Assembly: GCA_964490145.1 (NCBI GenBank)
Contig: CAZBBS010000001.1
Location: 15,820-79,819, forward strand
Reading direction: 5' to 3'
Length of the DNA: 64,000 nt
Source of the DNA: Eutrophocola sp964490145
GTDB taxonomy: Bacteria; Pseudomonadota; Gammaproteobacteria; Pseudomonadales; Pseudohongiellaceae
This document shows, one piece after another, positions 1 through 8,582 of the stretch (the first letter of the stretch is position 1; the number at the start of each line of letters is the position of its first letter). The notes under the pieces were generated by a model. It did no database searches. It was given only the letters and a program-made list of their open reading frames with translations, and was not told the DNA's origin. A program made the translations under genes and the position numbers.

Positions 1-400
1 CACCCAGCAATTCCCTGATGGCGATGGCATACTCGGTCCGGTTCAAACGCTGAACCGGAACATGTCCGGTCACGGTGCCCGCTTCATCCATGGCTGAATC
101 CAGATTCCCTTCGAGCCAGGAGACAAAGTTGTCTATCTCGGCCTGGCTAGGCTGATCACTGCCCGGCGGAGGCATCAGGCGCCCGCGCAGTTTGCGAATA
201 GCGGTTTCCCATACACCCGCATCATGCCCGACCGCATCGAGCGACATCAGGTCAAAGGCAATACTGCCCGCCCAGTCTTCATTGTTGTGGCAGCCGTTGC
301 AGTATTCATCAAGCAGGCCGCGATAGGACGCACTCCCCTGTGCCATGACCTGACAAAAGGGCAGTGACGCCAGAAGAAAAAAAATAAGGTTACGCTTCAT
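1..400 (-). CDS. DUF1592-type (planctomycete-like) cytochrome, N-terminal part, cut by window edge
   Basis: The minus strand reads open for 133 codons from an ATG at 398-400 to the window edge, so the C-terminus lies outside. It begins with a signal peptide (about residues 1-21) followed by a haem-binding CNGCH at residues 34-38. The rest closely parallels the N-terminus of the complete gene at 8583-10985: both have an AFDLM segment, KLRGRLMPP and HVPVQRLNRTE. It is therefore probably a paralogue of that multi-domain periplasmic cytochrome family (Pfam DUF1587/1592/1588/1585), whose biochemical role is unknown. The family call is firm; the length and intactness cannot be judged. Confidence 0.8.
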   Translation of the reverse strand, partial: MKRNLIFFLLASLPFCQVMAQGSASYRGLLDEYCNGCHNNEDWAGSIAFDLMSLDAVGHDAGVWETAIRKLRGRLMPPPGSDQPSQAEIDNFVSWLEGNLDSAMDEAGTVTGHVPVQRLNRTEYAIAIRELLG

Positions 401-675
401 GACAGGCAAAATAGTATTTCCAAAACAATCAGTTAACAATGTCACCAGGCAGGACCCGGGCTTTCAATAATCCCCCAAAATTATACTTGCCTTGCCCCGA
501 TTGCACTACGGCATAGCTCCCCCCGGGGTGAACTTCAAATTCTTTGCACAAAAAATTCGCACTGTACAAGGCCCCAAGCCTTCTACATAATAAAAACCCA
601 TGGAAATTAAGTGCTTGCGAATTCCCGGAGCACTTGAGAACTCCAACCTAAAACAATAACAACCGGAGAGCTGCG

Positions 676-1545
676 TTGGCCAAAACGCCCCAAAAAGTGC
701 GAGTGCTGTTTTACTTTCTGGCAGCCGCCCTCCCCCTGTTCATTGTGGCGTCCATCTTCAATTACTCCCTGCTGCGCGGTAATGACCACTACCTGCTGGG
801 TGCCAACCTCGAAATTCTTGGCTACATCATCCAGGCCGAATTTCTGGCAGTGGCCAGCGGCATCCTGATCCTGATTCCTTTACTGGTCCACACGGAATCC
901 AAATATCTGCGCTGGCTGCTGTATGTGATATTTATCGGTCTGGCAGGTGCCTTTTCCTGGAATGCCTACGAAGTGGATGGTCCGGCAGGCATGGTGTTTT
1001 ACTCGCTGCTGGTCTTTGTGTCCTATGGCGGTGGCACCCTGCTGATTTTTGACTGGTATGCGGGTGCGACCCGTACCTTCCTGTCCCTGCTGCGCTGGTC
1101 CACGGGCATTTTCCTGTACGTTTCCCTCCAGCTATCCTTCAATCTGGAAAGCGACATCAGTCTCTGGAAAAACACACGCTCTGTTATTCCTTTCGGCGCC
1201 TCCTATTTTTACCTCCTCAGTCTGCTGGAACTGGTGCTGTATACACCGCTGACCTACTATCTTGAGAAGAAGCACAGTCAGGACAAGGTGCTTTCAAAAG
1301 GCATAGACTCGCTACTAAAAAAAACAGATCACCGAGGACAACAGTCTGTAACCCGTACACAGAAGCCCTCCCCACAAACACTTCATTCAGGAACATCCCA
1401 TGACACGAGAAATCATCAATCCATGGCGCTGGCAGGAAGCGCTCGGCTTTGTTCATGGCAACAAGGTGAACAACCCGGATTCCATCTTTTTCTTGGCAGG
1501 ACAGACCGCCAGCGATGCAGATGGACACTGCATGTACCCGGGTGA
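676..1545 (+). CDS. Polytopic membrane protein of unknown function, with an implausible C-terminus
   Basis: The reading frame starts at TTG 676, six bases after GGAGAG. The first about 215 residues hold six or seven hydrophobic segments separated by short loops, typical of an inner-membrane protein, and end in a basic stretch (KKHSQDK). I do not recognise the family. After codon 215 the frame crosses a run of eight A residues near 1316-1324, turns polar and low-quality, and overlaps the next gene by 146 bases in another frame. The natural end is probably near 1320. Either a frameshift at the A-run removed the stop, or the long tail is real. The N-terminal membrane part is reliable; the tail is not. 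Confidence 0.6.
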   Translation: MAKTPQKVRVLFYFLAAALPLFIVASIFNYSLLRGNDHYLLGANLEILGYIIQAEFLAVASGILILIPLLVHTESKYLRWLLYVIFIGLAGAFSWNAYEVDGPAGMVFYSLLVFVSYGGGTLLIFDWYAGATRTFLSLLRWSTGIFLYVSLQLSFNLESDISLWKNTRSVIPFGASYFYLLSLLELVLYTPLTYYLEKKHSQDKVLSKGIDSLLKKTDHRGQQSVTRTQKPSPQTLHSGTSHDTRNHQSMALAGSARLCSWQQGEQPGFHLFLGRTDRQRCRWTLHVPG

Positions 1546-1795
1546 CATGGCCAGGCAGATAGACCAGGTGCTGGACAATATTGCGGCCATCCTTGAACAG
1601 GGCGGCATGGATTTCAGCCATGTCATGCGCCTGAACATTTACACCATCGACATGGCAAAAATGCTCGAGGCACACGATCATATGGTACAGAGCCTGGCTG
1701 CCCGCGGCTGCCAGCATACCGGTTGCCTGCTGGGCGTAACTGCCCTGGCTTCTCCGGGCGCCCTGGTGGAAATGGAAGTGACCGCAGTTTCCTGA
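1400..1795 (+). CDS. RidA/YjgF-family protein lacking the catalytic arginine
   Basis: A 131-residue protein of the RidA/YER057c/UK114 family, small trimeric proteins that in the archetype hydrolyse reactive enamine/imine intermediates from PLP enzymes. An AGGAAC ribosome-binding sequence lies just upstream of the ATG. The fold landmarks are visible: FLAGQTASDADG, QIDQVLDNI, and the terminal VEMEVTAV strand. In active RidA an arginine sits about 18 residues before that strand (PARSC in enterobacteria); here the same place reads HTGCL, without arginine. It is therefore more likely one of the non-deaminase Rid subfamilies. It lies 37 bases before an MFS transporter and may be co-expressed with it. 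Confidence 0.8.
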   Translation: MTREIINPWRWQEALGFVHGNKVNNPDSIFFLAGQTASDADGHCMYPGDMARQIDQVLDNIAAILEQGGMDFSHVMRLNIYTIDMAKMLEAHDHMVQSLAARGCQHTGCLLGVTALASPGALVEMEVTAVS

Positions 1796-1832
1796 CGCGG
1801 CACCCATTACACAAAACCTGACACCACAGACA

Positions 1833-3062
1833 ATGACCAACATGGGACAATTCACCTTTGTCGCCTATCTGGGCGCCCGCATCCTGATGGCACTGGCCAG
1901 TTCAATGCTGTCCGTGGCGATTGGCTGGCATTTATACCTGTTTTCCGGAGATCCTTTTGACCTGGCCCTGGTAGGCCTCATGCAGATCCTGCCCATGCTG
2001 GTGCTGTTCATTGTCTCCGGCTGGGTCGTTGATCATTTCCCACGAAAGATGATTCTGGTGATCTGCGGCTTTATTGAATCCCTGGTCTATATTGGCCTGG
2101 CCCTGAGCATGAACCAGGGCGACCTTGACCGGATCCAGATATTTTCTCTTCTGCTGCTGCATGGCACGGCGCGGGCATTTTACTCGCCGGCCTCCCAGGC
2201 CATCCTGCCCAATATTGTTTCCAGCCAGTTTCTTCCCAGAGCGGTGGCGATAACCAGCGCCACCTGGACCACGGCCCAGACTCTGGGCCCGTTGGGCGCC
2301 GGGGTCTTGCTGGCCTGGGTGGACTACGGTACTTACTGGGCCCTGGTTACCTTGGCCGCCACGGGAGGTGCGCTGTTCCTGTGCCTGCCCACACTGCATA
2401 TCCATAAACCCCAGGAGAGAGGACTGCAGCATCTGCTGGGCGGGATTCGCTATGTATTCGGGGACCCCATCGTACTGCCCAGCATTTCCCTGGATCTGTT
2501 TATCGTACTTGCCGGGAGCGTCATGGCGCTGCTGCCGGTATTCGCCATAGATGTCTTGCATGTGGATACCACCACCCTGGGGCTGATGCGTGCCATGCCC
2601 GCACTCGGCGGCGTAGTCATGGGATTGCTGTTGGCACGCTTGCCACCGCTCCGGCAATCCGGAAAGCTCCTGTTCATTGCCCTGGGCATATTTGCCGGTT
2701 CTATATTGCTGTTTGCGCTGTCGAACGTGCTCTGGCTCAGCCTGACAGCCTTGTGGATCTACGGCGCAGCAGACATGGTCAGCGTCAACATCCGCTCCAC
2801 GCTCATCCAGCTGGCCACACCGGATTCTCTCCGCGGCCGGGTCAGTGCCGTGAACATGCTGTTCATTGGGGTCTCCAATGAAATGGGGGATTTCCGTGCC
2901 GGTGCGGTTGCTGCAATACTGGGACCAGTGGCCACCGTACTGACGGGAGCCGCCATGGCCTTCGGGATCACCATTGGTGGAAGCATGATTTTCAGCCGGC
3001 TGCGGGCGCTGGATAAACTGACCGATGCCGAATGTCCTGACAATCAGGATACAGCAGCATGA
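1833..3062 (+). CDS. MFS transporter (MFS_3, EntS-like group)
   Basis: A 409-residue inner-membrane carrier with about twelve hydrophobic segments and the MFS loop motif after helix 2 (GWVVDHFPRK, a variant of GxxxDRxGRR). The general style, including SPASQAILPN and LRGRVSAVNMLF, matches the MFS_3 group that contains the enterobactin exporter EntS and many drug or metabolite exporters. The substrate cannot be deduced. The stop overlaps the start of the acylphosphatase gene (ATGA, 3059-3062), so the two are translationally coupled. An alternative start three codons later makes no practical difference. Confidence 0.85.
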   Translation: MTNMGQFTFVAYLGARILMALASSMLSVAIGWHLYLFSGDPFDLALVGLMQILPMLVLFIVSGWVVDHFPRKMILVICGFIESLVYIGLALSMNQGDLDRIQIFSLLLLHGTARAFYSPASQAILPNIVSSQFLPRAVAITSATWTTAQTLGPLGAGVLLAWVDYGTYWALVTLAATGGALFLCLPTLHIHKPQERGLQHLLGGIRYVFGDPIVLPSISLDLFIVLAGSVMALLPVFAIDVLHVDTTTLGLMRAMPALGGVVMGLLLARLPPLRQSGKLLFIALGIFAGSILLFALSNVLWLSLTALWIYGAADMVSVNIRSTLIQLATPDSLRGRVSAVNMLFIGVSNEMGDFRAGAVAAILGPVATVLTGAAMAFGITIGGSMIFSRLRALDKLTDAECPDNQDTAA

Positions 3063-3328
3063 AGCATATCAAGGTCACTGTCCGCGGCCGCGTCCAGGGG
3101 GTCTGGTTCAGGGCATCCACCCGAGATGAAGCTGTCAGGCTGGGTGTTTGCGGTTTCGTGCGCAATGAACCGGATGGTGATGTTTATCTTGAAGCCGAAG
3201 CTGAACAGGAATCCCTGAACAGCCTGATCGACTGGCTGAATCATGGACCGCCCCTGGCCAGAGTTGACGGACTGGACATTACCGAAGCAGAAGTAAAGCA
3301 CCTGACCGGGTTCACCATCCAGCGTTAG
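3059..3328 (+). CDS. acyP: Acylphosphatase
   Basis: An 89-residue cytosolic enzyme that hydrolyses acyl phosphates such as acetyl phosphate or carbamoyl phosphate. The N-terminal signature GRVQGVWFR carries the phosphate-binding loop and catalytic arginine, and GFVRNEPDG carries the asparagine that positions the nucleophilic water. Length and start are normal for the family. It overlaps the upstream MFS gene by four bases, and its end faces the convergent gene at 3373. Confidence 0.95.
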   Translation: MKHIKVTVRGRVQGVWFRASTRDEAVRLGVCGFVRNEPDGDVYLEAEAEQESLNSLIDWLNHGPPLARVDGLDITEAEVKHLTGFTIQR

Positions 3329-3372
3329 TATCAGGCTTACATCGCAGAAAACCGGCTAAATATCCGTGCCGA

Positions 3373-5532
3373 TCAATAGGTTGTGACGTGGCCGCGCAAC
3401 CAGTCAACCGCCGGGTCCTCACTGTCTACACGATAGGTTCTGAGCATGTAATTCAGCTGGGGAGTGCACGCCAGCAAACTGCTCAACCTCTCCCTGGGAA
3501 AGCGCACAATGCGGCTGTTCGTTTCCGCCTTCAGTACCCCCGTGCGGACACTGGAAAACGGACACAGGCCGAACTCATCGCCGATGGCTATATTGTCGCC
3601 ATCAAAGAGGGCTGTCCCGGACTCAAAGACATTCCAGGCACAGTCATCCACAGCCATTTCATCACCGGCTTGCAGCTGCACTTCCTCGGCAATGGTAGAG
3701 ATTTTTTCCAGAACCGTAGAAATCAGGTTCCTGAACTGGGGCAGCTTGCGCAAGGCAGTACGCATTTCCCAGCGATTGAGCAGCATATCGCGATAGCCTT
3801 CGCGAACCACAAACTCATTAAAATTCTCTTCCGAAAAAACCATGACAGATACCGGTGAGCTTGCCACAACACTGGCGTTGCGTTTGAACGTACCGGTTAC
3901 TACTGCCATTTCCCCGATAATTTCGCCGGCTTGCAGACTGGCGATGGTGCGGAATTCTTCACCATCAAACACGACCACATCACAGTACCCGGTCAGTATC
4001 AGGTAAACGTAGCCCCTGGAGCGCTCTTCCTGCACCATGATCACATCGCCCTTGTTGTAGCGGCGAACGTCTTCCTCCGCCAGAATGGTGCGCGCCCAGC
4101 GATTGGAGAATGGTTCTCCCAACCAGGTCGACAGGTACTGGTTCATCAGGGAGGCATAAATCGATTCATCACCATCGACCACGATATAACGCTTGCCTGA
4201 ACTGGCCAGGGAAAACGTCGTGGTGAACTGGTGCGCAAGATGCTCGACATGCACAAAGACCACACGGTCAGAGTCCGAACTCAACGCATCGGCAGGATCA
4301 CCATGAATGGCACCGGCACCGCCGTCAGCCACCAGCAGGTCGAATCGTTCTGAAAATATCCGTTCAAGATTGCCCAGAGTTTCCTGACTGACAATGCCCT
4401 GCTCATGCATCTCCCTGATGGAGTCCATGCCATTGTTGTCACCTATGATGCAAATCCGCTTGTCCGCCCCCTTGTGCGACACCGAGAACGTGGCACCAAT
4501 GGTGGGGATGCTGTGCACCGTGATATGCGGCGTGATATCCATGCCGAAATAGCGCAGGGTTTCTCCGGGAACAACCTCCACCAGCTGGAAATATTCGCGG
4601 ATGACATCCGATGTCCAGTTGAGGTGGCAACTGAGCTTTTCAATCGCCATCTCGAAAATTTCCCGCGTTGTTATCACTTCCACTCGATGGGGCATAAGGA
4701 TCAGGGGGAACATCGCGCAATGATCATCGTGCAGGTGGGTCAGAAAGATCGAGGAAACGGAATTCTTGGAAATCCCACGGGCAAACAGATGTTTGTCCAG
4801 ATAGGGAATGGAATCAATCAGGATATAAGAGCCGTTGTAGCACAACGCCAATCCGGTGCAGGGCTCATTGGCGGTGAAGCCGGATGCACTGCCGAGGATT
4901 TCCAACCCCAGCTTTACCAGATCCCGCGGAATGAAATCGGACTGCATCTTGTAGGGCGGGAAAATATGGCTGTCTTCACCCAGGTCAACGGACACCGCCT
5001 TCCCATCTGCCTCAACACTGTATTTGTCCTTACCGGTGTGGCTGATCCGGAAAGCCCCTACCACTGCCTGGTCACTCTGGAAGGGAATAACGTTGAAGAA
5101 ACTTTCCACCTCCTTCAATGAACCGTCGGCATTTTTCAGGGCCAGAAATTTTGACGCCCCAAGCCACTCACTCTTGAGCACTTCCCGGGATCCCCAGGCG
5201 TCCAGCTCCTGCTCGGTTGGCCCCAGCAGTGTCAGGCGCAGCAGGCGGAACACCCTGCTTATATCATCTTCCGTACCCACAAGATTGAGTTTCTTTCCAC
5301 TGGCCAGACCATGGCTCATGAACAGGAAGAAATACAGGGGAAATTCCAGGTTGTTGAGCAGGGAGCCATCCTTTTCCTTACTGTCTATAAGGACAAGGGT
5401 ATTGAACGTCGGTATAGCCTTGAGGAGCAGGCCCTTGAGCACTTCCGGCGGCTGGCCAATCAGCAATGACTCTTCGCCATACTGCACGACCCGGCTGCCA
5501 TCAGCCGGTTTGGATACGTCTAGAATTGTCAT
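3373..5532 (-). CDS. Metallo-beta-lactamase fold protein fused to cyclic-nucleotide-binding domain(s)
   Basis: A 719-residue cytosolic protein without signal peptide. Residues 1-200 form an N-terminal region I do not recognise. A metallo-beta-lactamase-like domain follows, with THLHDDH at 265-271 and a further GDNNGMD aspartate near 365. Residues about 485-580 form a cyclic-nucleotide-binding domain with the phosphate cassette GEIIGEMAVVTG...RNAS, close to the canonical GE-hydrophobic-A...R-A-T/S pattern. Residues 600-690 look like a second, degenerate copy. Similar MBL-CNBD architectures occur in bacteria without assigned substrates; the layout suggests a hydrolase gated by cAMP or cGMP. It is monocistronic on this strand. 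Confidence 0.75.
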   Translation of the reverse strand: MTILDVSKPADGSRVVQYGEESLLIGQPPEVLKGLLLKAIPTFNTLVLIDSKEKDGSLLNNLEFPLYFFLFMSHGLASGKKLNLVGTEDDISRVFRLLRLTLLGPTEQELDAWGSREVLKSEWLGASKFLALKNADGSLKEVESFFNVIPFQSDQAVVGAFRISHTGKDKYSVEADGKAVSVDLGEDSHIFPPYKMQSDFIPRDLVKLGLEILGSASGFTANEPCTGLALCYNGSYILIDSIPYLDKHLFARGISKNSVSSIFLTHLHDDHCAMFPLILMPHRVEVITTREIFEMAIEKLSCHLNWTSDVIREYFQLVEVVPGETLRYFGMDITPHITVHSIPTIGATFSVSHKGADKRICIIGDNNGMDSIREMHEQGIVSQETLGNLERIFSERFDLLVADGGAGAIHGDPADALSSDSDRVVFVHVEHLAHQFTTTFSLASSGKRYIVVDGDESIYASLMNQYLSTWLGEPFSNRWARTILAEEDVRRYNKGDVIMVQEERSRGYVYLILTGYCDVVVFDGEEFRTIASLQAGEIIGEMAVVTGTFKRNASVVASSPVSVMVFSEENFNEFVVREGYRDMLLNRWEMRTALRKLPQFRNLISTVLEKISTIAEEVQLQAGDEMAVDDCAWNVFESGTALFDGDNIAIGDEFGLCPFSSVRTGVLKAETNSRIVRFPRERLSSLLACTPQLNYMLRTYRVDSEDPAVDWLRGHVTTY

Positions 5533-5804
5533 GAATGATCCTGCTTTCCCGGTTTATTGTTGTTGTGCCTGATCCCTGACCGAACCGGTTGTCTGATGGG
5601 GTTTCACCACGTACCGGAGCGAGTAAATAAAGCATTGATATCAATTTGCCACCCATCGTTCCACCAACCTGTTCAGGGGGCATGAGAGAATAAAAAAGAA
5701 CCGGATCAGGTCATACGGGAGTTTTTCCCGTCGTCAGACCTGTGTGAACTGCTCCACATCCTGAGACCCGGACGCTGGCCCCATTCTTTTCAATTTGTTA
5801 GCCC

Positions 5805-5842
5805 AAAAAAAACCGGCGCCCAGGGGAAGACGCCGGTTTTTC
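5805..5842 (-). terminator. Intrinsic terminator downstream of the RTX-like relic
   Basis: An eight-base-pair stem AACCGGCG / CGCCGGTT (5811-5818 with 5831-5838) is flanked by A- and T-runs. Read on the minus strand it ends in eight T residues, a strong Rho-independent signal just after the stop of the decayed gene at 5863. Its survival supports the idea that a real gene once ended here. Confidence 0.8.
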
Positions 5843-5862
5843 GGGGAATACCAGGTCAACAA

Positions 5863-6080
5863 TCAGAAGATAAAATCGTCATCATGCAAACTGGCAGAGG
5901 AGACATTCTGCAGGTGCAGGGTATTGCCATTGCCCAGATCGATATTGGTATTACCTGATCCGTCATCCGTGGCAGCCGCCTGCACGTCAGCAAGACTGTT
6001 CAGAGAGCCCATGAGACGGTAATCAATCTCTTCTGATTCTAGATATTGGTATCGCCATCGGCTAAATGAACAGGCCCTTG
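5863..6080 (-). pseudogene. C-terminal relic of a type-I-secreted RTX-like protein
   Basis: On the minus strand the last about 50 codons before the stop at 5863 read SLNSLADVQAAATDDG, then GNTNIDLGNGNTLHLQNV and end in DDDFIF. Such a pattern (xDVxAAA...DLGxGxxLxLxNV...LxxDDFxF-stop) is typical of the extreme C-terminus of large repeats-in-toxin or cadherin-like proteins exported by type I secretion. Just upstream another frame reads LADGDTNI and hits a TAG near 6040, suggesting a frameshift. No glycine-rich nonapeptide repeats or large ORF remain. I read this as the tail of a deleted adhesin or toxin-like gene; a very short intact protein is less likely. Confidence 0.55.
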
Positions 6081-6216
6081 CCCGCGCAGGAAAACGCCAA
6101 TGACACCGATATAGCATATCCGGCCAAGTTTTGAGGGATAAACGTTCTTCCTGCTTGGAGAGTTTCGATAACTTTCAGGTAAGATTAGACAGCAAGCACT
6201 AAAAAATCCAATCCTG

Positions 6217-6828
6217 CTAGATGAGAGCAACCCAGCGCTCAATCCCTTTAAGGATCATGTCCACGGCAAAGGAACCGGTGAACAGGGCCGTGATCCGGCC
6301 GGCAATTTCAACGTAACGTTTCATGTATCTTTCATTACGTGTCTACACGTAATCATGCACTTTTTTGAACACGATGATGGAGCCCAGAGCCAACAGCAGA
6401 CCCAGGGCAATGGCCAGGCTGGACTGGAGCAGCCCCAACCGGGTGCCGGCAATCACACTCGCGCTAATGGTGCCCGGCCCCACAATAAATGGCATAGCAA
6501 TGGCACCGGTGATCTCCCGTGACTGGGGATTGATAGTGCTCATCGGAGGACCGATGCCCAGAATCAGGCGAACACCGATGATCAGGAAGGTGATACCACC
6601 AAATATCATGAAGGCCAGGAAACGTACCTGCAGGATCTCATCAAAAATCACTTCCCCAACCCATGCAAAGAGAAAAAAGACGATAAAACTGATGAGCCCC
6701 GCCCTGAACATGATCCGGGAAAACTGTCCAATCTCCACTCCCTTGATCAGGGAGAGCAGATAGACGCTCATGATGAAGGGATTGAGCAGAACAAAGATGA
6801 GCAGCAGTGACTGGGTAAACAATTCCAT
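6217..6828 (-). pseudogene. MarC-family membrane protein interrupted by an in-frame TAG
   Basis: The open part (6343-6828, 161 residues) is a MarC/UPF0056-type inner-membrane protein with FVLLNPF near the N-terminus and PFIVGPGTISA in the second half. It stops at TAG 6343-6345, although the family normally runs to about 200 residues with one more helix. Continuing in the same frame past the TAG gives about 42 more codons to a second stop at 6217-6219, with EIAGRITALFTGSFAVDMIL, just the expected last membrane helix. This is a nonsense mutation or sequencing error; readthrough is less likely. MarC proteins have no firmly established function. Confidence 0.7.
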
Positions 6829-6906
6829 AACAGGGTCAGGAGTCTACCGCATTGAAAAAAGGATTTCAGGAGCGACCGGGCTGGCCACCCCCGGGGACAT
6901 CCGGAA

Positions 6907-8259
6907 TCAGACTTCAGAGATGATTCCGGTGGCATTGGCCCACTGATCGACCTCAATACCCATTTTGTCCAGCACGGTCAGGTGAAGGTTGGCAATCGGG
7001 GTCCGTTCAGGCAGGTCCACATGCTGGCCGCCGAGTTTCATGCGGCCGCCGGCGCCACCTACCAGGATGTTGGGCACGGGATAGTTGTTGTGCATGTCGC
7101 TGTTACTCATATTGGAGCCGTACATGAACAGGGAGTTGTCGAGCAGGCTGCGCTCGCCATCAGGTGTGGCGGCCATCTTGTCCAGGAAGGCACTGAACTG
7201 GCTCATGTGCCAGGACTGAATCTTAATCAGACGTTTGATGCGCTCAAGATCATTGGCGTGATGGGATAAAGGATGGAAAGCATCCGGCACACCAATGTGG
7301 TTATAGGTGCGGTTGGTACCCTCCGACACCATGATGTAGGAGACCACCCGGGTCAGATCAGCCTGGTAAGCCAGGGCAATCAGATCAAACAGCAGTTTCA
7401 CCTGATCATCAAAACGATCCAGTTCACCGACCGGCGCTTCGGGAATATCAAAATCAGACAGATCCTGCCCAGCCGCCAGGTTTACCCGGCGCTCGATTTC
7501 ACCGACAGTATCCAGATAACCATCCAGGATCACCTTGTCGCTGGCTCCCAGGGTTTTCTGCAGCGCCTTGGTACGTTCAGCGATTAAATCCAGAATGCTG
7601 GCTTTCTGCTGGATGATGGCATCACGTTCACGAGCGTTGTCACCTTCTCCAAACAATTGCAGAAAGACTTTGCGGGGGTTGAATTCCATGGGCAATGGCG
7701 ATGTCGGATTGCGGAACGACAGGGTTGAAGAATAGTAGCAGCCACCGGAACCGCCACCGCAGGCGGCTACCTGGACGGTGGTCTCAGCGGCCAGTTCCAG
7801 AGAGGGCAATGCCGTATCTTGGCCGATATGCTGGGCGATGACCTGGTCCAAGGTGGTTGTCATGCTGGCCCCTGCGGCATCCGCATCCGGGCGCACGCCA
7901 CTGAGCCAGGTGGCCGGGTTCAAGGTATGAACCGAGCCCAGACTGGCCAGATTTTCCAGATTGCCAAAGGAATTCACATACTGTTTGTGGGGCTCCAGGG
8001 ACTTCATGATGGTGTTGAGTTTGAAGCTGTCCCCGGCTCCACTGGGCGTCCAGTTATCCCATTCCGGACCATGGGCTGTATTGTGCATGATGGCGCCGTG
8101 AGGAATATAGAAGAAACCTGCACGAACCTTGCCGGCAGCGACCGTCTGGGCCAGTGCAGTATGCGCCGGCACCATGGCATCCAGGAATGGCAGGGCCACG
8201 GAAACGCCGGCTCCCCTGAGTACCGCCCTGCGGCTCAAATGCTTTTTGGTAAGAAACAT
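6907..8259 (-). CDS. DUF1552 protein, Tat-exported (copy 1)
   Basis: A 450-residue protein starting with a twin-arginine signal (LSRRAVLRGAG, residues 8-18) and a hydrophobic stretch to about residue 38, so export of a folded protein is predicted. The mature part matches DUF1552: PHGAIMHN near the start, SVHTLNPATWLSG, SHHANDLERI, LFMYGSNMSNSDMHNNYP and a C-terminal LDKMGIE. Function is unknown; the family nearly always neighbours DUF1592-type cytochromes, as here. It is divergent from the cytochrome at 8583 and clearly paralogous to the DUF1552 gene at 10998. The MarC relic lies downstream. Confidence 0.88.
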   Translation of the reverse strand: MFLTKKHLSRRAVLRGAGVSVALPFLDAMVPAHTALAQTVAAGKVRAGFFYIPHGAIMHNTAHGPEWDNWTPSGAGDSFKLNTIMKSLEPHKQYVNSFGNLENLASLGSVHTLNPATWLSGVRPDADAAGASMTTTLDQVIAQHIGQDTALPSLELAAETTVQVAACGGGSGGCYYSSTLSFRNPTSPLPMEFNPRKVFLQLFGEGDNARERDAIIQQKASILDLIAERTKALQKTLGASDKVILDGYLDTVGEIERRVNLAAGQDLSDFDIPEAPVGELDRFDDQVKLLFDLIALAYQADLTRVVSYIMVSEGTNRTYNHIGVPDAFHPLSHHANDLERIKRLIKIQSWHMSQFSAFLDKMAATPDGERSLLDNSLFMYGSNMSNSDMHNNYPVPNILVGGAGGRMKLGGQHVDLPERTPIANLHLTVLDKMGIEVDQWANATGIISEV

Positions 8260-8582
8260 CGTCTTGTATACCCTTCGAATTTGTCCAGACCGGGATGTTC
8301 GCGCATTATTTCCTTAACTCCTTGAAAAATCAGCGAGTTATTGCGGAAAAAATATGGAAAATTCGCATACTGGCGAACCATTTCCCCGGACCCATGATCT
8401 GAATCATTGTAACCCAGGCTTTCCATGGAGCACGATACCATGGCCTTTGTCAGTGTAAATGTGAAAATCCATGGATTGCGGGGGTCTTACTGCCCTTTTC
8501 ATGGCTGACTATGGCAAAATCGCCACTCTGTACCAAAGATATCCAACACTTATATATAGAAGTACGAACAAACGGAATCTCC
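8260..8582. promoter_or_regulatory. Divergent intergenic region of the DUF1552/DUF1592 locus
   Basis: This 323-base, rather AT-rich spacer separates two divergent operons and must contain promoters for both. I see no operator palindrome or hairpin convincing enough to name. The plus-strand gene could be extended upstream to an ATG at 8511, but those extra 24 residues are polar and would hide the signal peptide; the ATG at 8583, preceded by GGAA, is preferred. Confidence 0.5.

Noticed and set aside
607..789. Minus-strand ORF near the 5' end of the membrane protein gene
   Set aside because: It is antisense to a better-supported membrane protein frame and has no ribosome-binding site or recognisable content.
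6039..6242. Minus-strand 67-codon ORF between the RTX relic and MarC
   Set aside because: Only its last residues (LADGDTNI) look coding; I interpret those as a frameshifted part of the RTX relic, the rest as random.
8511..8582. Upstream extension of the DUF1592 cytochrome start
   Set aside because: It adds 24 polar residues before a clear signal peptide and lacks a better ribosome-binding site than the ATG at 8583.
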